Positions 36,723 through 47,110 are shown, counted from the first letter of the stretch. The stretch: 64,000 nucleotides of DNA from Leifsonia sp. Leaf264 (GCF_001422325.1 NZ_LMMR01000004.1:566208-630207); one strand, 5' to 3'. Notes: generated by a model from the letters alone, not told the origin. A program made the numbers and translations.

Positions 36723-38077
36723 CCGTGACAGCCGACCAGAGCGTCACCACGCCCGCGATCCCGCTGCGGACGCAGAGCCTCGCCGTGGTCACGGCAGGCT
36801 TCGGGCAGAACATCGTGCTCACCACGGTGTCGACGTTCATCCTCGTCTACCTGCTGCAGTACGCCGGCATCAGCACGGGCGGGCTCGCCGTGGTCACGAT
36901 CATCATCACGGTGTCGAAGATCGTCGACGCGATCCTCGACCCCGTGATGGGCAGCATCATCGACATGACGCGCACCCGGTGGGGCAAGCTGCGGCCGTAC
37001 ATCCTGTTCTCCGCCGCCCCGGTGGCGCTGCTGTCCGGGCTGCTGTTCACCATCCCCGACGTCTCCGAGCCGCTCAAGCTCGTCTACTTCGGTGTCTGCT
37101 ACATGCTGTGGAGCCTCGCGTACACGGTCTGCGACGTGCCGTTCTGGGGGCTCATCGGCTCGGCGTTCACCGACCCTGCGGCCCGCACACGCGTGATCGG
37201 GCTGGTGCGGGCATTCGGCGCCATCGCCCTCGGACTGGCGACGCTCGGGATGCCGTGGCTGGCACGGTTGTTGAGCTTCGGTCCCGAGACCACGAGCGCG
37301 GGCTGGTCGCTCGCCGTCTTCATCACCTCGGTCATCGGCATGGGCGTGTTCCTGCTCGCGTTCTTCTTCACCAGGGAACGGCAGACGGCGGCGGCATCCA
37401 CCGGCCTCACCATGCGGCAGCTCCTGTCGACACTGGTGCGGAACACGCCGCTGCTCATGGTGCTGCTGGGGTCGGTGCTCGGATTCGGCCGCTTCATCGT
37501 GCAGGCGGGCGGGGCCGTGTTCGTCGTGATCGCCTACGGAGACGAGGGCACGTTCACCCTCGTCGGGGCCGCGATCATCCTGGGCATGGTGATCTCCTCG
37601 TTCACGACTCCGCTGCTGCTCCGCCGCATCTCCGCCCGGGCTCTCATCATCGGAAGCACCCTCGTCGCAGCCGCGCTCTACCTCGGCATGTTCGTCGTCG
37701 GATACGCCGACCTGGTCGCCATCCTCGTCTTCATCTTCCTCACCGGACTGACCCTCGGGATCTTCCTCGTCACGCAGGCGACGATGATCGCCGACTCAGT
37801 CGACGACGCCGAGCGTCGCCTCGGGGTGCGCAACGACGGCATCTCCTTCGCCGGTCTCACCTTCGCCTCGAAGATCATGAACGCCCTCGCCGTCCTCGTC
37901 TTCGGCGTGTTCGTGGTGATGGCCGGATACGAGGCCGGCGTCACCGTGACGCCCGCCATGCAGAGCACGGTCTTCGCGGCCATCACGCTGGTTCCGGCCG
38001 CGAGCTGTCTCGTCTCCGTGGTTCCGTTCCTGTTCTACAGGGTGGGTGCGCCCGCGGTGTCCGTCAGCCCCGAGTGA
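36719..38077 (+). CDS. GPH-family sugar/cation symporter (MFS)
   Basis: This 452-residue, 12-helix transporter of the glycoside-pentoside-hexuronide type has VSKIVDAILDPVMGSIIDMTRTRWGKLRPYILFSAAP, the family's loop 2-3 signature (D-P-x-x-G with RxGxxRP), and the repeat-like LGIFLVTQATMIADSVDDAERRLGVRNDGISFA. The ATG overlaps the alpha-mannosidase stop (ATGA). By context it imports mannose-containing oligosaccharides or glycosides; the exact ligand is unknown. No regulator gene is adjacent. Confidence 0.88.
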   Translation: MTVTADQSVTTPAIPLRTQSLAVVTAGFGQNIVLTTVSTFILVYLLQYAGISTGGLAVVTIIITVSKIVDAILDPVMGSIIDMTRTRWGKLRPYILFSAAPVALLSGLLFTIPDVSEPLKLVYFGVCYMLWSLAYTVCDVPFWGLIGSAFTDPAARTRVIGLVRAFGAIALGLATLGMPWLARLLSFGPETTSAGWSLAVFITSVIGMGVFLLAFFFTRERQTAAASTGLTMRQLLSTLVRNTPLLMVLLGSVLGFGRFIVQAGGAVFVVIAYGDEGTFTLVGAAIILGMVISSFTTPLLLRRISARALIIGSTLVAAALYLGMFVVGYADLVAILVFIFLTGLTLGIFLVTQATMIADSVDDAERRLGVRNDGISFAGLTFASKIMNALAVLVFGVFVVMAGYEAGVTVTPAMQSTVFAAITLVPAASCLVSVVPFLFYRVGAPAVSVSPE

Positions 38078-38241
38078 TCGGCTGACCCCCGCTGGCGGAT
38101 GCCCGCAGTGTTGTCGGGGCGTTTCCGATGCGTGAACATCACGGGGACCACCTCTCCCTGCCCTTGTCGCACGCTGCCGAGCGGCGCATACTGGCGGACG
38201 AATCGATCGATCCGAGCTGGATCCACGCTGTGGGGGACTCC

Positions 38242-39417
38242 ATGAAGTCAGGTTCACGTCTGGTCGCGGTGGGCATCGCGGCAGTCACCATTCTCTCGGC
38301 CTCGTTCCTCGCGGCCTCACCGGCGCAAGCCGCCCCGCCGACAGTTCCGGCGCTGGAGCTTCCGGCCGGCATCAGCGGCGACTACAGCTACTTCCTCGAG
38401 TACGGTGCGGTGAGCCCGGCCTCGCGACAGATTCCGATCGGACCCGCGACCACCGCGCTCCAGATATATCCCCCCTTCTATCCGCAGTACGAACTGGACT
38501 GCTCACTCGAGGACGCGGGAGGCGCCGTGGTCGCCGAGCGCTACTGGGATGAGGACGAGGTCCGCCAGCCCGCTCCATTCGTCTTCGTCGTTCCTGCCGG
38601 CGCGATCACCGTGCCCGGCGGTCCGTACACGGTGGACTGCATGAGCCGGTCCGAGAGCACTGCCCGGGCGGCGTGGACCATGACCGTGGATGCCGCCGCC
38701 CCGGCGAGCGTCGTGCTGAATCACGCGCCGGAGAAGGAGACCCGGGAGACTCAATACGACCCCCTCAACGGCGGTTCGCTCGCGTGGGAGACACCGGTCA
38801 GCCTCGGCGAGCGGTTGCGACTCCGGGGTGAGGTCGGCATCTGGTTCCCCGCCGGTTCCACCTACACGCTCACCACGGCGATCTCGGTGCTGGACGACGA
38901 GACCGGCGGTGGGACTGCGGCTGGGCCTGCTGCGGATGTCTCCGCCACGGCTGCAGGTGATGTGCTCGGCCTGACGCTTCCGGCGAGCATTCCGGCCGAG
39001 CCCGGCGGGGCGATCGGTGTTTCCGCGATAGCGACGTCCACAGTGCCGGGCACGTCGACGACGCCTGAGCAGGTGCTGGAGCGCCGGTGGTACTCGCGGT
39101 TGCTCGTCGTCGAGAAGGCAGCGACGCAGACCTCGCTCCGACTCGACCGCACCGTGGCGCTCTCGGGCCGGACGACGGTGCGCGCGCACGTCGCGGTGAC
39201 GGCTCCGGCAGGGGAGCCCGTCGCCGGAACAGTGACGGTGTTCGTCGACGGCAAGGCGAGCGGGCAGGCGGCGGTGAGCGGATCGGGGACGGTCGCGTCA
39301 GTGGTGAGGCTTCCCCGCCTGAAGCGCGGGGTGCATTCAGTGGTCGCCGTCTTCGGAAGCACGGACACCCTCCTCGGCTCCACGAGCGCCAGCAAGTCGG
39401 TGCGCATCCTGCTCTGA
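38242..39417 (+). CDS. Secreted protein with C-terminal Ig-like (Big_3_5-type) domain
   Basis: This 391-residue protein has a Sec signal peptide at residues 1-32 (MKSGSRLVAVGIAAVTILSA... ending ASPAQAAPP). The mature part is beta-rich and acidic, with two Cys in the first third (ELDCSLED, TVDCMSR) that could form a disulfide. The last 90 residues (TQTSLRLDRTVALSGRTTVRAHVAVTAPAGEPVAGTVTVFVDGK) match bacterial Ig-like repeats. No sortase motif is seen, so it is probably released. ATG 38242 is preceded by GGGGGA. Not recognised beyond this. Confidence 0.7.
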   Translation: MKSGSRLVAVGIAAVTILSASFLAASPAQAAPPTVPALELPAGISGDYSYFLEYGAVSPASRQIPIGPATTALQIYPPFYPQYELDCSLEDAGGAVVAERYWDEDEVRQPAPFVFVVPAGAITVPGGPYTVDCMSRSESTARAAWTMTVDAAAPASVVLNHAPEKETRETQYDPLNGGSLAWETPVSLGERLRLRGEVGIWFPAGSTYTLTTAISVLDDETGGGTAAGPAADVSATAAGDVLGLTLPASIPAEPGGAIGVSAIATSTVPGTSTTPEQVLERRWYSRLLVVEKAATQTSLRLDRTVALSGRTTVRAHVAVTAPAGEPVAGTVTVFVDGKASGQAAVSGSGTVASVVRLPRLKRGVHSVVAVFGSTDTLLGSTSASKSVRILL

Positions 39418-39463
39418 TGCGACCGGGGTCGCGAGCGCCACGCGTGACCGGCAGGATGGCTGG

Positions 39464-39898
39464 ATGGATCCGATCGTGAACCGCCCTCGCCGACCTGTCG
39501 GTGTCACAGTCGCCGTCGTGCTCATCTACGTGCAGGCCGTGCTCGAGGTGATCGCCGGGACCGTGCTCGTGCTCGCCCGCTACGGAGTCGACCCGAGCGA
39601 CCCGGGAGCAGTCCTCGCCGTGACGCTGGTCGGGAGCGCCGTCATCCTGTTCGGCCTGTTCCTCATCGCCGTCGCGTCGGGCATCGCCCGCGGGAGCAGG
39701 TTCTCCCGGTGGATCGTGACGGTGCTGCTCGCCCTCTCCCTGTCGGCGAACGTCGTGACGTTGATGCTGGGCGCGGGGGAGCCGTGGTGGACCGTCATCG
39801 ACGGCCTGATCGCCATCGCCATCCTGCTGGTGCTGTGGACGGGCCGGGGCCGTCGTTACTTCCGGGAATCGGTTGCGCCGACGGTCGACGAGTTCTGA
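39464..39898 (+). CDS. Small membrane protein, four helices
   Basis: This 144-residue protein has four hydrophobic helices (about 13-35, 48-70, 80-100, 108-125), a short basic N-terminus and an acidic C-terminal tail. No family is recognised. Its 3' end overlaps the convergent P-type ATPase gene by 43 bp. Confidence 0.65.
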   Translation: MDPIVNRPRRPVGVTVAVVLIYVQAVLEVIAGTVLVLARYGVDPSDPGAVLAVTLVGSAVILFGLFLIAVASGIARGSRFSRWIVTVLLALSLSANVVTLMLGAGEPWWTVIDGLIAIAILLVLWTGRGRRYFRESVAPTVDEF

Positions 39899-42354
39899 GC
39901 TCCGCCATCGGCAGCCCCTGAGCCGGCGGGGGCGACGGGCGCGATCGACGAGCGGATGACGCGACGGTAGACGAACCGCACGATCTCGATGCCGGCGATG
40001 GAGAGCGCCGAGATGACCGCGACGAGGAGGGCGGCATCCGGACCCGGATCGACGAGCTCGAGGAAGTCTGTGACGATCGGGATCGTGTACATCAGCACGA
40101 GCGCGATCATCATGGCGCCGATGACGACGGCCTTGAGCGCGGTGACGGGCCGGGAGAGCACGATGAGCACCCACAGCCCCACCAGCGTGAGGATGAGCGT
40201 GGCGCCCGTGCGCAGCTGCGCCTGGTCGATGCCGATCGCGTTGGCGGCCAGCGTGTAGACGGTGAGGGCCGCCGCGATCACCAGCCCGGCGGGCACCGAG
40301 AAGATCAGCGAGCGTCGCAGGAACCCGGAGACGTAGCGTCTCTGGTTGGGCAGCAGGGCGAGGAAGAAGGCCGGGATGCCGATCGTGAGGCCGTCGACGG
40401 CCGAGAGCTGGCGCGGCAGGAACGGGAAGGTCAGCAGCAGCGCCCCGAACACGATCGCGAGGGCGCTCGCATAGACGGTCTTGGTGAGGAAGAGCATGGA
40501 GATGCGCTCGATGTTCGCGATGACCTGGCGCCCTTCGCCGACGACGCCCGGCAGGTGCGAGAACTTCCCATCGAGCAGGATCAGCCTGGCGACGGCCTTG
40601 GTCGCGGCCGATCCGGAGTTCATGGCGATGCCGATGTCGGCCTCCTTGATGGCGAGGGCGTCGTTCACGCCGTCGCCCGTCATCGCCACCACGTGGCCAC
40701 GCGCCTTGAGGGTCAGCACGAGGCGCTTCTTCTGCTGCGGGGTCACCCGGCCGAAGACGATGTTCTGCTCGAGCACCTGGGCGAGGGCATCGTCGTCCTC
40801 GGGGAGCTGTCGCGCGTCGAAGCCGTGCGGAGCATCGAGGCCGACCTCTCGGGCGATGGCGGCGACAGTGTCGGGGTTGTCGCCCGAGATGACGCGCACG
40901 GCGACTCCCTGGGAGGCGAAGTAGTCGAGCGTCTCGCGAGCATCGGAACGCACCTGCTCACGGAAGGTGAGCAGCAGCACGGGTTCGACGTCGGGGAGCA
41001 GGCGTTCGGCCTCCGCGTCGTCCTCGTTCAGGACGGCGACACTGCGCGCGAGCACGAGGGTGCGCCGTCCCGACGACGCGAGGGTGCCCACCCGCTGCGC
41101 CATGGCGTCGAGAGCCGGGTCCTGGGCTCCGGCTGCCGCGGGGAAGACCATCTCGGGACCGCCGAGCACCCACGTGCCCGCCGGACCGTCGGCGAAGGCG
41201 ACGGCGCTCCACTTGCGAGCCGACGAGAACTCGATGCGCGCGGCCGGTTCGGCGTCGGGCAGCTCCGTGTAGGGCTCGGCGAGGCACCGGGCCGTCGCGT
41301 TCGCGTCGGGCTGCGCTCCGTACCAGGCCAGCACCTGTTCCCAGCCCGGTGCCGCATCAGTCCGTAGCGGGTGCGAGCCGTCGAAGACGATGTCGCCCTC
41401 GGTCAGCGTCCCGGTCTTGTCGAGGCAGATGATGTCCACCCGGGCGAGACCCTCGACGGCCGCCAACTCCTGCACCAGCACCTGTCGCCGGGTGAGCTTC
41501 ACGGCGCCGACGGCGAAGGTGATGCTGGTCATCAGCACCAGCCCCAGCGGGATCATGGCGACGATGGCCGCGATGGCGCCGACGGCGGCATCGCGCCAGG
41601 CACCGGATGCGATGGCCTCCTCCCACCCGCCAGCCGCGATCATCTGGGCGTTCAGCACCAGCAGGGCGGCCGGACCGATGAGCCAGGTCACCCACGTGAG
41701 GACACGGTTGATCGAGGAGCGCAGCTCGCTGTGCATCAGGGAGAAGCGCTTGGCCTCGCTCGCGAAGCGGTTGGCGAAGGAGTCGGCCCCGACGTGCTGC
41801 ACTTGGGCGTGCGCGTCACCGGCGACCACGATCGAGCCGGAGAGGATGTCGGAACCGGCGTCCTTGTCGACGGCATCCGACTCGCCCGTCAGCATCGACT
41901 CGTCGAGCTGCAGTCGGGTGGACCGCAGCACGCGGGCGTCGGCCGGCACCTGGTCGCCGGCTCGAAGGACGAGGACGTCGTCGAGAACGACCTCGGCGGA
42001 GGGGATGTCCTTCTCCTCGCCGGAGCGGAGCACGCGTGCCAGGGGAGCGTTGAGCAGGGCGAGGCGGTCAAGTGCCCGCTTGGCGCGGTACTCCTGGCCC
42101 GAACCGATGAAGGCGTTCGCGACGGCGCTCAGGCCGAACAGGGCGTCCTGCCACCGGCCGAGGAAGAGCAGCACCAGGAAGCAGGCGCCGATGATGGCGT
42201 TGAACAGGGTGAAGACATTGGCGCGGACGATGCTCCACACGCTGCGGCTGGATGCCTCCACGAAGGCGTTGGATCGGCCGTCCGCGAGGCGGGCGGCCAC
42301 GTCTTCCGAGGAGAGGCCCTGCAGGCCCCGGTCGTCGACGGGTGCGCTGCTCAT
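39856..42354 (-). CDS. ctpE: CtpE-like P-type ATPase, cation transporter, altered M4 motif
   Basis: This 832-residue protein has actuator motif LTGESD (155-160), phosphorylated Asp312 in DKTGTLTEGD, and hinge MTGDGVNDALAIKEADIGIAMNSGS. The sequence follows mycobacterial CtpE (a Ca2+ importer) closely at the N-terminus and around M4. However, the M4 motif PEGL, whose Glu binds the cation in P2-type pumps, reads MIPLGLVLM here: Leu270 in place of Glu. Ten or so membrane helices are present. The substrate is therefore uncertain. Gene symbol is by similarity. Confidence 0.85.
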   Translation of the reverse strand: MSSAPVDDRGLQGLSSEDVAARLADGRSNAFVEASSRSVWSIVRANVFTLFNAIIGACFLVLLFLGRWQDALFGLSAVANAFIGSGQEYRAKRALDRLALLNAPLARVLRSGEEKDIPSAEVVLDDVLVLRAGDQVPADARVLRSTRLQLDESMLTGESDAVDKDAGSDILSGSIVVAGDAHAQVQHVGADSFANRFASEAKRFSLMHSELRSSINRVLTWVTWLIGPAALLVLNAQMIAAGGWEEAIASGAWRDAAVGAIAAIVAMIPLGLVLMTSITFAVGAVKLTRRQVLVQELAAVEGLARVDIICLDKTGTLTEGDIVFDGSHPLRTDAAPGWEQVLAWYGAQPDANATARCLAEPYTELPDAEPAARIEFSSARKWSAVAFADGPAGTWVLGGPEMVFPAAAGAQDPALDAMAQRVGTLASSGRRTLVLARSVAVLNEDDAEAERLLPDVEPVLLLTFREQVRSDARETLDYFASQGVAVRVISGDNPDTVAAIAREVGLDAPHGFDARQLPEDDDALAQVLEQNIVFGRVTPQQKKRLVLTLKARGHVVAMTGDGVNDALAIKEADIGIAMNSGSAATKAVARLILLDGKFSHLPGVVGEGRQVIANIERISMLFLTKTVYASALAIVFGALLLTFPFLPRQLSAVDGLTIGIPAFFLALLPNQRRYVSGFLRRSLIFSVPAGLVIAAALTVYTLAANAIGIDQAQLRTGATLILTLVGLWVLIVLSRPVTALKAVVIGAMMIALVLMYTIPIVTDFLELVDPGPDAALLVAVISALSIAGIEIVRFVYRRVIRSSIAPVAPAGSGAADGGAQNSSTVGATDSRK

Positions 42355-42466
42355 CGCGTCGCAGCGTCCGGTTCGGCGGCCCGCGTGCTGCGCCCGTCGG
42401 CGACTGATTCTGAACGGCCTCGAGTGCGAACTGCCATCAGCGCAGCCTACGCGAGCCGTCCCGGAA

Positions 42467-44401
42467 TCACGGAGTCTTCATGAGCAGATCATCGATCGAG
42501 AAGACCACGGGCGCGTTGGTCGCCGCTCCGGGCATGTTCGTGCCGATGCCCGTGGACCCGGCGGCCTGGAGCGCCGGAGTCGAGTCGGTCCCGGACCGCT
42601 GCCACGTCGTCGGCTCGGTTGCACCCGACTTCCATACCCTGGCCCTGACGGTGGTGGGGTTGGTGCCGAACACCTGCACCCGGATGTTCAGTTCGTCGCC
42701 GAGGCCATAGGTCAGGCCGGTGATCGTCGACGTCGATGCCAGGGATCCCTCAGTGCCGAACGGCGCCTCCCGCGCCAGGAACAACGCGACCTGGCCGCTC
42801 GCCCGCAACGTGACCCTGGCCTTATACGTTCCGGCGCCCGGGATGCGTCGCCCGTAGACCGTCACGCTGGTGTCTGCGCCCGCTATCGCCTTGTCCGTTC
42901 CGATGCGGAACGAGAGATCGGTCGTGGTCGACGTCGCCCCGAGCAGGTAAGCGTTCAGGGAGAGGCCGGCCGTGGCATGACGGATGCGCGCCGCCCCACC
43001 GTTGACCTGATAGGCGCTGGTGCTTCCGATCGTCGACCACGCCCCGCCGACATCGGCGGTCCCGAGGCCGTTGGTGACTGTGCGCCCGAAGCCGTCGCTG
43101 GCGTATACGGTCGGTCCGCCCGGCGCTGTGACCACGAGATCACGGGTCGTCGTGCCTGTTGCTCCGTCTTCGTCGGTCGCCGTCAGCCGCACTGTGAACG
43201 CGCCCGCCAAGGCGTAGCTGTGCAGCGGCGCCACCCCCGTTCCGCTGGTGCCGTCTCCGAAGTCCCAGTCGTAGGCGACGACCGTGCCATCGGCGTCCGC
43301 TGTCGAGTCGGCGTCCATGCTGCACGCGAGATCGGTGCAGCTCGCCGTGAAGGAGGCTGTCGGGGGCTGGTTCGGCTGCGTGGCACCTGCCCGGATGGTG
43401 AACGAGTCGGTGAAGACGCCCGACGCTGGCACGAACCGAGCGCTCAGCGTGGTGGCATCCGCAGTGATCTGCAGCGGCCCCCAGGTGGGAGACGCATTGA
43501 GCCCGGAGTAGGCAGAGAAATAGCCGCTCTCACTGTCCGCCAATGCGACATTGCGCAGGACGGTCCCGCCGGTGCCGACGATGCCGAAGACAGTGCCGGC
43601 GCCCTTCGTCAGGTCGGAGTCGGAATCCGCGACGCAGGCAGGCGTGTAGGTGCCGGGAACGACCGCCGGGCATCCGGTGTTCGTCGTGATCTGCTTGCTC
43701 CGCGCATACATGTGCTCGTGTCCGCTCAGCACCAGGTCGACGCGTTTCGTCACGAGAAGGTTCATGATGTCGGCGCCGGTCTCGCAGGCGTAGATGCCGA
43801 TCGACAGGCAGGGCTTGTGCATCGACACGACGACCCACGGGATGCCGGCTGCTCGGGCTCCGTCGATGGCTGCAGCGGTCCACAGCGATCGCGGTGAACC
43901 CGTCGCATAGGACCAGGCTCCGTCCGGGTAGGTGAGGCCCGGCGAGATCTGGATGAAGCGGACCAGGGGAGCCTGCTGCGGCACGTCCATGTAGTACTGG
44001 CGCCCATAGGTGCCGACAACTCCCGGCACCTGGTTGGGCAGGCAGGCGGAGAAGTTGTTGATGTTGCCGTTCTCGCCGTTGCTCTCGTGATTGCCCGAGA
44101 TGAGTTCGAACGGGAATCCGGCGCCCACCCGCGCCGTCACGTAGTCGCACCAGGCTTGTTCGGGTCCGGTCGAGTAGGAGAGGTCTCCGAGGGCGAGATG
44201 GAGGTCGGGATCGAGCCCGGCGATGGTGTCGAGCACGGCCGATGTCTGGGCCGTGGAGTTGAAGTCGCCGGCAGCTGTGAAGCTCACGCTGGCCGCAGTG
44301 GTCGGGGCGACCGCCGCGGGATGGACGCCCGTGGTGACGAGGAATCCGGCTGCGAGAACGACTCCCGCGAATCCGGCGATGAACGATTTCGTTGCACGCA
44401 T
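42467..44401 (-). CDS. Secreted purple-acid-phosphatase-like metallophosphoesterase with PKD domain
   Basis: This 644-residue protein has a signal peptide at residues 1-37. The catalytic domain (about 40-330) has the dimetal motifs AAGDFN, ALGDLSYS (GDxxY), SGNHES, VVSMHKP and SGHEHMY in order. A PKD domain follows (PPTASFTASCTDLACSMDAD... YDWDFGDGTSGTG... VRLTATDEDG), then an approximately 210-residue beta-sandwich domain typical of secreted actinobacterial proteins (DGFGRTVTNGLGTADVGGAW). It likely releases phosphate from organic esters outside the cell. The ATG is preceded by AAGGAAG. Confidence 0.88.
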   Translation of the reverse strand: MRATKSFIAGFAGVVLAAGFLVTTGVHPAAVAPTTAASVSFTAAGDFNSTAQTSAVLDTIAGLDPDLHLALGDLSYSTGPEQAWCDYVTARVGAGFPFELISGNHESNGENGNINNFSACLPNQVPGVVGTYGRQYYMDVPQQAPLVRFIQISPGLTYPDGAWSYATGSPRSLWTAAAIDGARAAGIPWVVVSMHKPCLSIGIYACETGADIMNLLVTKRVDLVLSGHEHMYARSKQITTNTGCPAVVPGTYTPACVADSDSDLTKGAGTVFGIVGTGGTVLRNVALADSESGYFSAYSGLNASPTWGPLQITADATTLSARFVPASGVFTDSFTIRAGATQPNQPPTASFTASCTDLACSMDADSTADADGTVVAYDWDFGDGTSGTGVAPLHSYALAGAFTVRLTATDEDGATGTTTRDLVVTAPGGPTVYASDGFGRTVTNGLGTADVGGAWSTIGSTSAYQVNGGAARIRHATAGLSLNAYLLGATSTTTDLSFRIGTDKAIAGADTSVTVYGRRIPGAGTYKARVTLRASGQVALFLAREAPFGTEGSLASTSTITGLTYGLGDELNIRVQVFGTNPTTVRARVWKSGATEPTTWQRSGTDSTPALQAAGSTGIGTNMPGAATNAPVVFSIDDLLMKTP

Positions 44402-44564
44402 GGTACTTCCTTGAACGTCGGGTGATTCGTGTCAAGGCGGAGGGCACCGACTGCGTCGTCGGCGACTCGGGCGTCTCGACTGCAGGATAGCCCCGTGTGC
44501 GAGCGGGCGATAGTGCTCCGACTACAGTTGAGGGGTTCCGAAACGAAAAAAGGAGTGGACGAAA

Positions 44565-46544
44565 GTGGCTGACGGCTTCGAGCTTTTCACCGACCGGTCC
44601 GTTGTCGCGATGCGCGTCAACGGTGAGCTCAAGGACCTGGCGACGACGGTGACGGATGCCGACACCGTCGAGCCCGTGACCATGGACTCTCCCGACGGAC
44701 TCACCATCCTGCGGCACTCGGCGGCCCACGTGCTCGCCCAGGCCGTGCAGTCGATCAATCCCGAGGCGAAGCTCGGCATCGGCCCGCCCGTGACCGACGG
44801 CTTCTACTACGACTTCGACGTGGAGACGCCGTTCGCCCTCGAAGACCTGAAGCCCCTCGAGAAGGCCATGGACCGCATCATCCGTCAGGGCCAGCGCTTC
44901 GTGCGTCGCGTCGTGACCGAGGACGAGGCACGAGCCGAACTCGCCGACGAGCCGTACAAGCTCGAGCTCATCGGACTCAAGGGCCACCCGACAGAGGGAG
45001 CCGGCAGCCACGACGACGGCGAATCGGTCGAGGTCGGCGGCGCAGAGCTCACCATCTACGACAACGTCGACCCGCGCACCGGCGAGACGGTCTGGAAGGA
45101 CCTCTGCCGCGGCCCGCACCTGCCGAACACCCGCATGATCGGCAACGGCTACGCCCTGTCCCGGGTGGCCGCCGCCTATTGGCGCGGCTCCGAGAAGAAC
45201 AAGCAGCTGCAGCGCGTCTACGGCACCGCGTGGGCGACGAAGGACGACCTGCGCGCCTACCAGTCCCGCATGGAGGAGGCGCTCAAGCGCGACCACCGCA
45301 AGCTCGGCGCCGAGCTGGACCTGTTCAGCTTCCCCGACGAGATCGGCTCCGGACTGGCCGTCTTCCACCCGCGCGGCGGCATCATCCGTCACGAGATCGA
45401 GAAGTACATGCAGGAGCGCCTGCTCGCCGCGGACTACGAGCTCGTCAACTCGCCGCACATCACGAAGGGCTCGCTGTTCGAGACCAGCGGCCACCTGCAG
45501 TGGTACAAGGACGGCATGTTCCCGGCCATGCACCTCGATCAGGAGACGGATGCCGACGGCCACGTCACCCGTCAGGGCCAGGACTACTACCTGAAGCCGA
45601 TGAACTGCCCGTTCCACAACCTGATCTTCCGGGCGCGCGGCCGCAGCTACCGCGAGCTGCCCCTGCGCCTGGCCGAGTTCGGGACCGTGTACCGCTACGA
45701 GAAGAGCGGCACCCTGGCCGGCCTCACCCGCGTGCGCGGGCTCACCCAGGACGACGCCCACGTGTACGTCACACCGGAGCAGGTGCGCGGCGAGGTCGCC
45801 AGCCAGCTCGAGTTCGTGCTCGAGACCCTGCGCGGCTACGGGCTCGACGACTTCTACCTCGAGCTGTCGACCAAGGACCCGGAGAAGTACGTCGGGGACG
45901 ACGCCGCCTGGGAGGAGGCGACCGAGACCCTGCGCCAGGTCGCCATCGAGTCCGGCCTCGAGCTCGTCGACGATCCCGGGGGAGCCGCCTTCTACGGCCC
46001 GAAGATCTCGGTGCAGGCCCGCGACGCGATCGGCCGCACCTGGCAGCTCTCGACAGTGCAGCTCGACTTCAACCAGCCCGAACGATTCGAGCTGGAGTAC
46101 ACGGCATCCGACGGCACGCGTCAGCAGCCCGTGATGATCCACCGCGCCCTGCTCGGCTCCATCGAGCGCTTCTTCGCCATCCTGCTCGAGCACTACGCCG
46201 GAGCCTTCCCGGTCTGGCTGGCCCCGACGCAGGTGGTCGGCATCCCGATCGCCGAGGACTACGTCGACTACCTCGGTGAGGTGATCGGCAGGCTCAAGGC
46301 TGCCGGGGTGCGTGCAGAGCTCGACGCTTCCGACGACAGGATGCAGAAGAAGATCCGCAACCACACCAAGCTGAAGGTGCCGTTCCAGCTCATCGCCGGC
46401 GAGCAGGACCGTGCCGCCGGATCGGTGAGCTTCAGGTTCCGTGACGGCACCCAGGAGAACGGCGTGCCCGTCGACGAGGCGATCGACCGCATCCGTGCCG
46501 CCATCGCCTCGCACGCTCAGGTGACGAGCGCCGGCCAGATCTGA
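44565..46544 (+). CDS. thrS: Threonyl-tRNA synthetase
   Basis: This 659-residue class II synthetase has an N-terminal TGS domain, an editing domain with [12 protein letters not shown] and the distal Cys/His, a catalytic core with motif 2 and zinc ligands in [12 protein letters not shown], and a C-terminal anticodon-binding domain ([17 protein letters not shown]). It charges tRNA-Thr and hydrolyses mischarged Ser. The GTG start is preceded by AAAGGAG. A possible -10 TACAGT lies at 44523-44528, leaving an approximately 30-nt leader with no T-box. One-base overlap with the HIT gene. Confidence 0.97.
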   Translation: MADGFELFTDRSVVAMRVNGELKDLATTVTDADTVEPVTMDSPDGLTILRHSAAHVLAQAVQSINPEAKLGIGPPVTDGFYYDFDVETPFALEDLKPLEKAMDRIIRQGQRFVRRVVTEDEARAELADEPYKLELIGLKGHPTEGAGSHDDGESVEVGGAELTIYDNVDPRTGETVWKDLCRGPHLPNTRMIGNGYALSRVAAAYWRGSEKNKQLQRVYGTAWATKDDLRAYQSRMEEALKRDHRKLGAELDLFSFPDEIGSGLAVFHPRGGIIRHEIEKYMQERLLAADYELVNSPHITKGSLFETSGHLQWYKDGMFPAMHLDQETDADGHVTRQGQDYYLKPMNCPFHNLIFRARGRSYRELPLRLAEFGTVYRYEKSGTLAGLTRVRGLTQDDAHVYVTPEQVRGEVASQLEFVLETLRGYGLDDFYLELSTKDPEKYVGDDAAWEEATETLRQVAIESGLELVDDPGGAAFYGPKISVQARDAIGRTWQLSTVQLDFNQPERFELEYTASDGTRQQPVMIHRALLGSIERFFAILLEHYAGAFPVWLAPTQVVGIPIAEDYVDYLGEVIGRLKAAGVRAELDASDDRMQKKIRNHTKLKVPFQLIAGEQDRAAGSVSFRFRDGTQENGVPVDEAIDRIRAAIASHAQVTSAGQI

Positions 46545-47110
46545 TGACCGAGGAGCAGGGCGGGTTCGCCGGGCTGGAGAGCTCGGCGGACTTCGCCGCG
46601 GTTCCGGATGCGTTCCAACGCCTGTGGACCCCGCACCGGATGGTCTACATCGAGGGCGGGCCGACGCCGCACGAGGAGAACTGTCCGTTCTGCGCCGCCC
46701 CGAAGCTCGACGACGAGAAGGCCCTGATCGTCGCCCGCGGCACGCACGCCTACGTGCTGCTGAACCTGTTCCCGTACAACAGCGGCCACCTGCTGGTCTG
46801 CCCGTACCGTCACGTCGCCCTCTACGACGACGCGTCGCCGGAGGAGGTGGCCGAGATCGCCGAGCTGACGCAGATCGCCATGCGCGTCGTGCGCCGGATC
46901 TCGAACTGCGACGGCTTCAACATCGGAATGAACCAGGGCCGGGTCGCCGGGGCCGGGGTGGCCGATCACCTGCACCAGCACATCGTGCCGCGCTGGGCGA
47001 CCGACGCGAACTTCTTCCCGATCATCGCCGAGACGAAGGCCATTCCGCGCCTGCTGGGGGAGACCCGACAGGCGATAGCGGATGCCTGGCCGACCTCGCT
47101 GGTCGAGTAG
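46544..47110 (+). CDS. HIT domain protein (Ap4A phosphorylase/hydrolase-like)
   Basis: This 188-residue protein has the histidine-triad motif HLHQHIVPRW, whose middle His is the nucleophile, and NLFPYNSGHLLVCPYRH. CPFC at the N-terminal side suggests a zinc site. In many actinobacteria this gene follows thrS and precedes phosphatidylinositol synthase; here the neighbour is instead a palindromic repeat and pdxY. Its last three codons and TAG stop (GTCGAGTAG) are part of that repeat, so the C-terminus was shaped by the element. Confidence 0.9.
   Translation: MTEEQGGFAGLESSADFAAVPDAFQRLWTPHRMVYIEGGPTPHEENCPFCAAPKLDDEKALIVARGTHAYVLLNLFPYNSGHLLVCPYRHVALYDDASPEEVAEIAELTQIAMRVVRRISNCDGFNIGMNQGRVAGAGVADHLHQHIVPRWATDANFFPIIAETKAIPRLLGETRQAIADAWPTSLVE

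Noticed and set aside
44465-44564. T-box or other riboswitch before thrS
   Set aside because: The predicted leader is only about 30 nt and contains no T-box core; actinobacterial T-boxes are also mainly known before ileS.
43530-46514. A 994-codon minus-strand frame across thrS and the phosphatase gene
   Set aside because: It spans two confident genes and their intergenic region and has only antisense-type composition.
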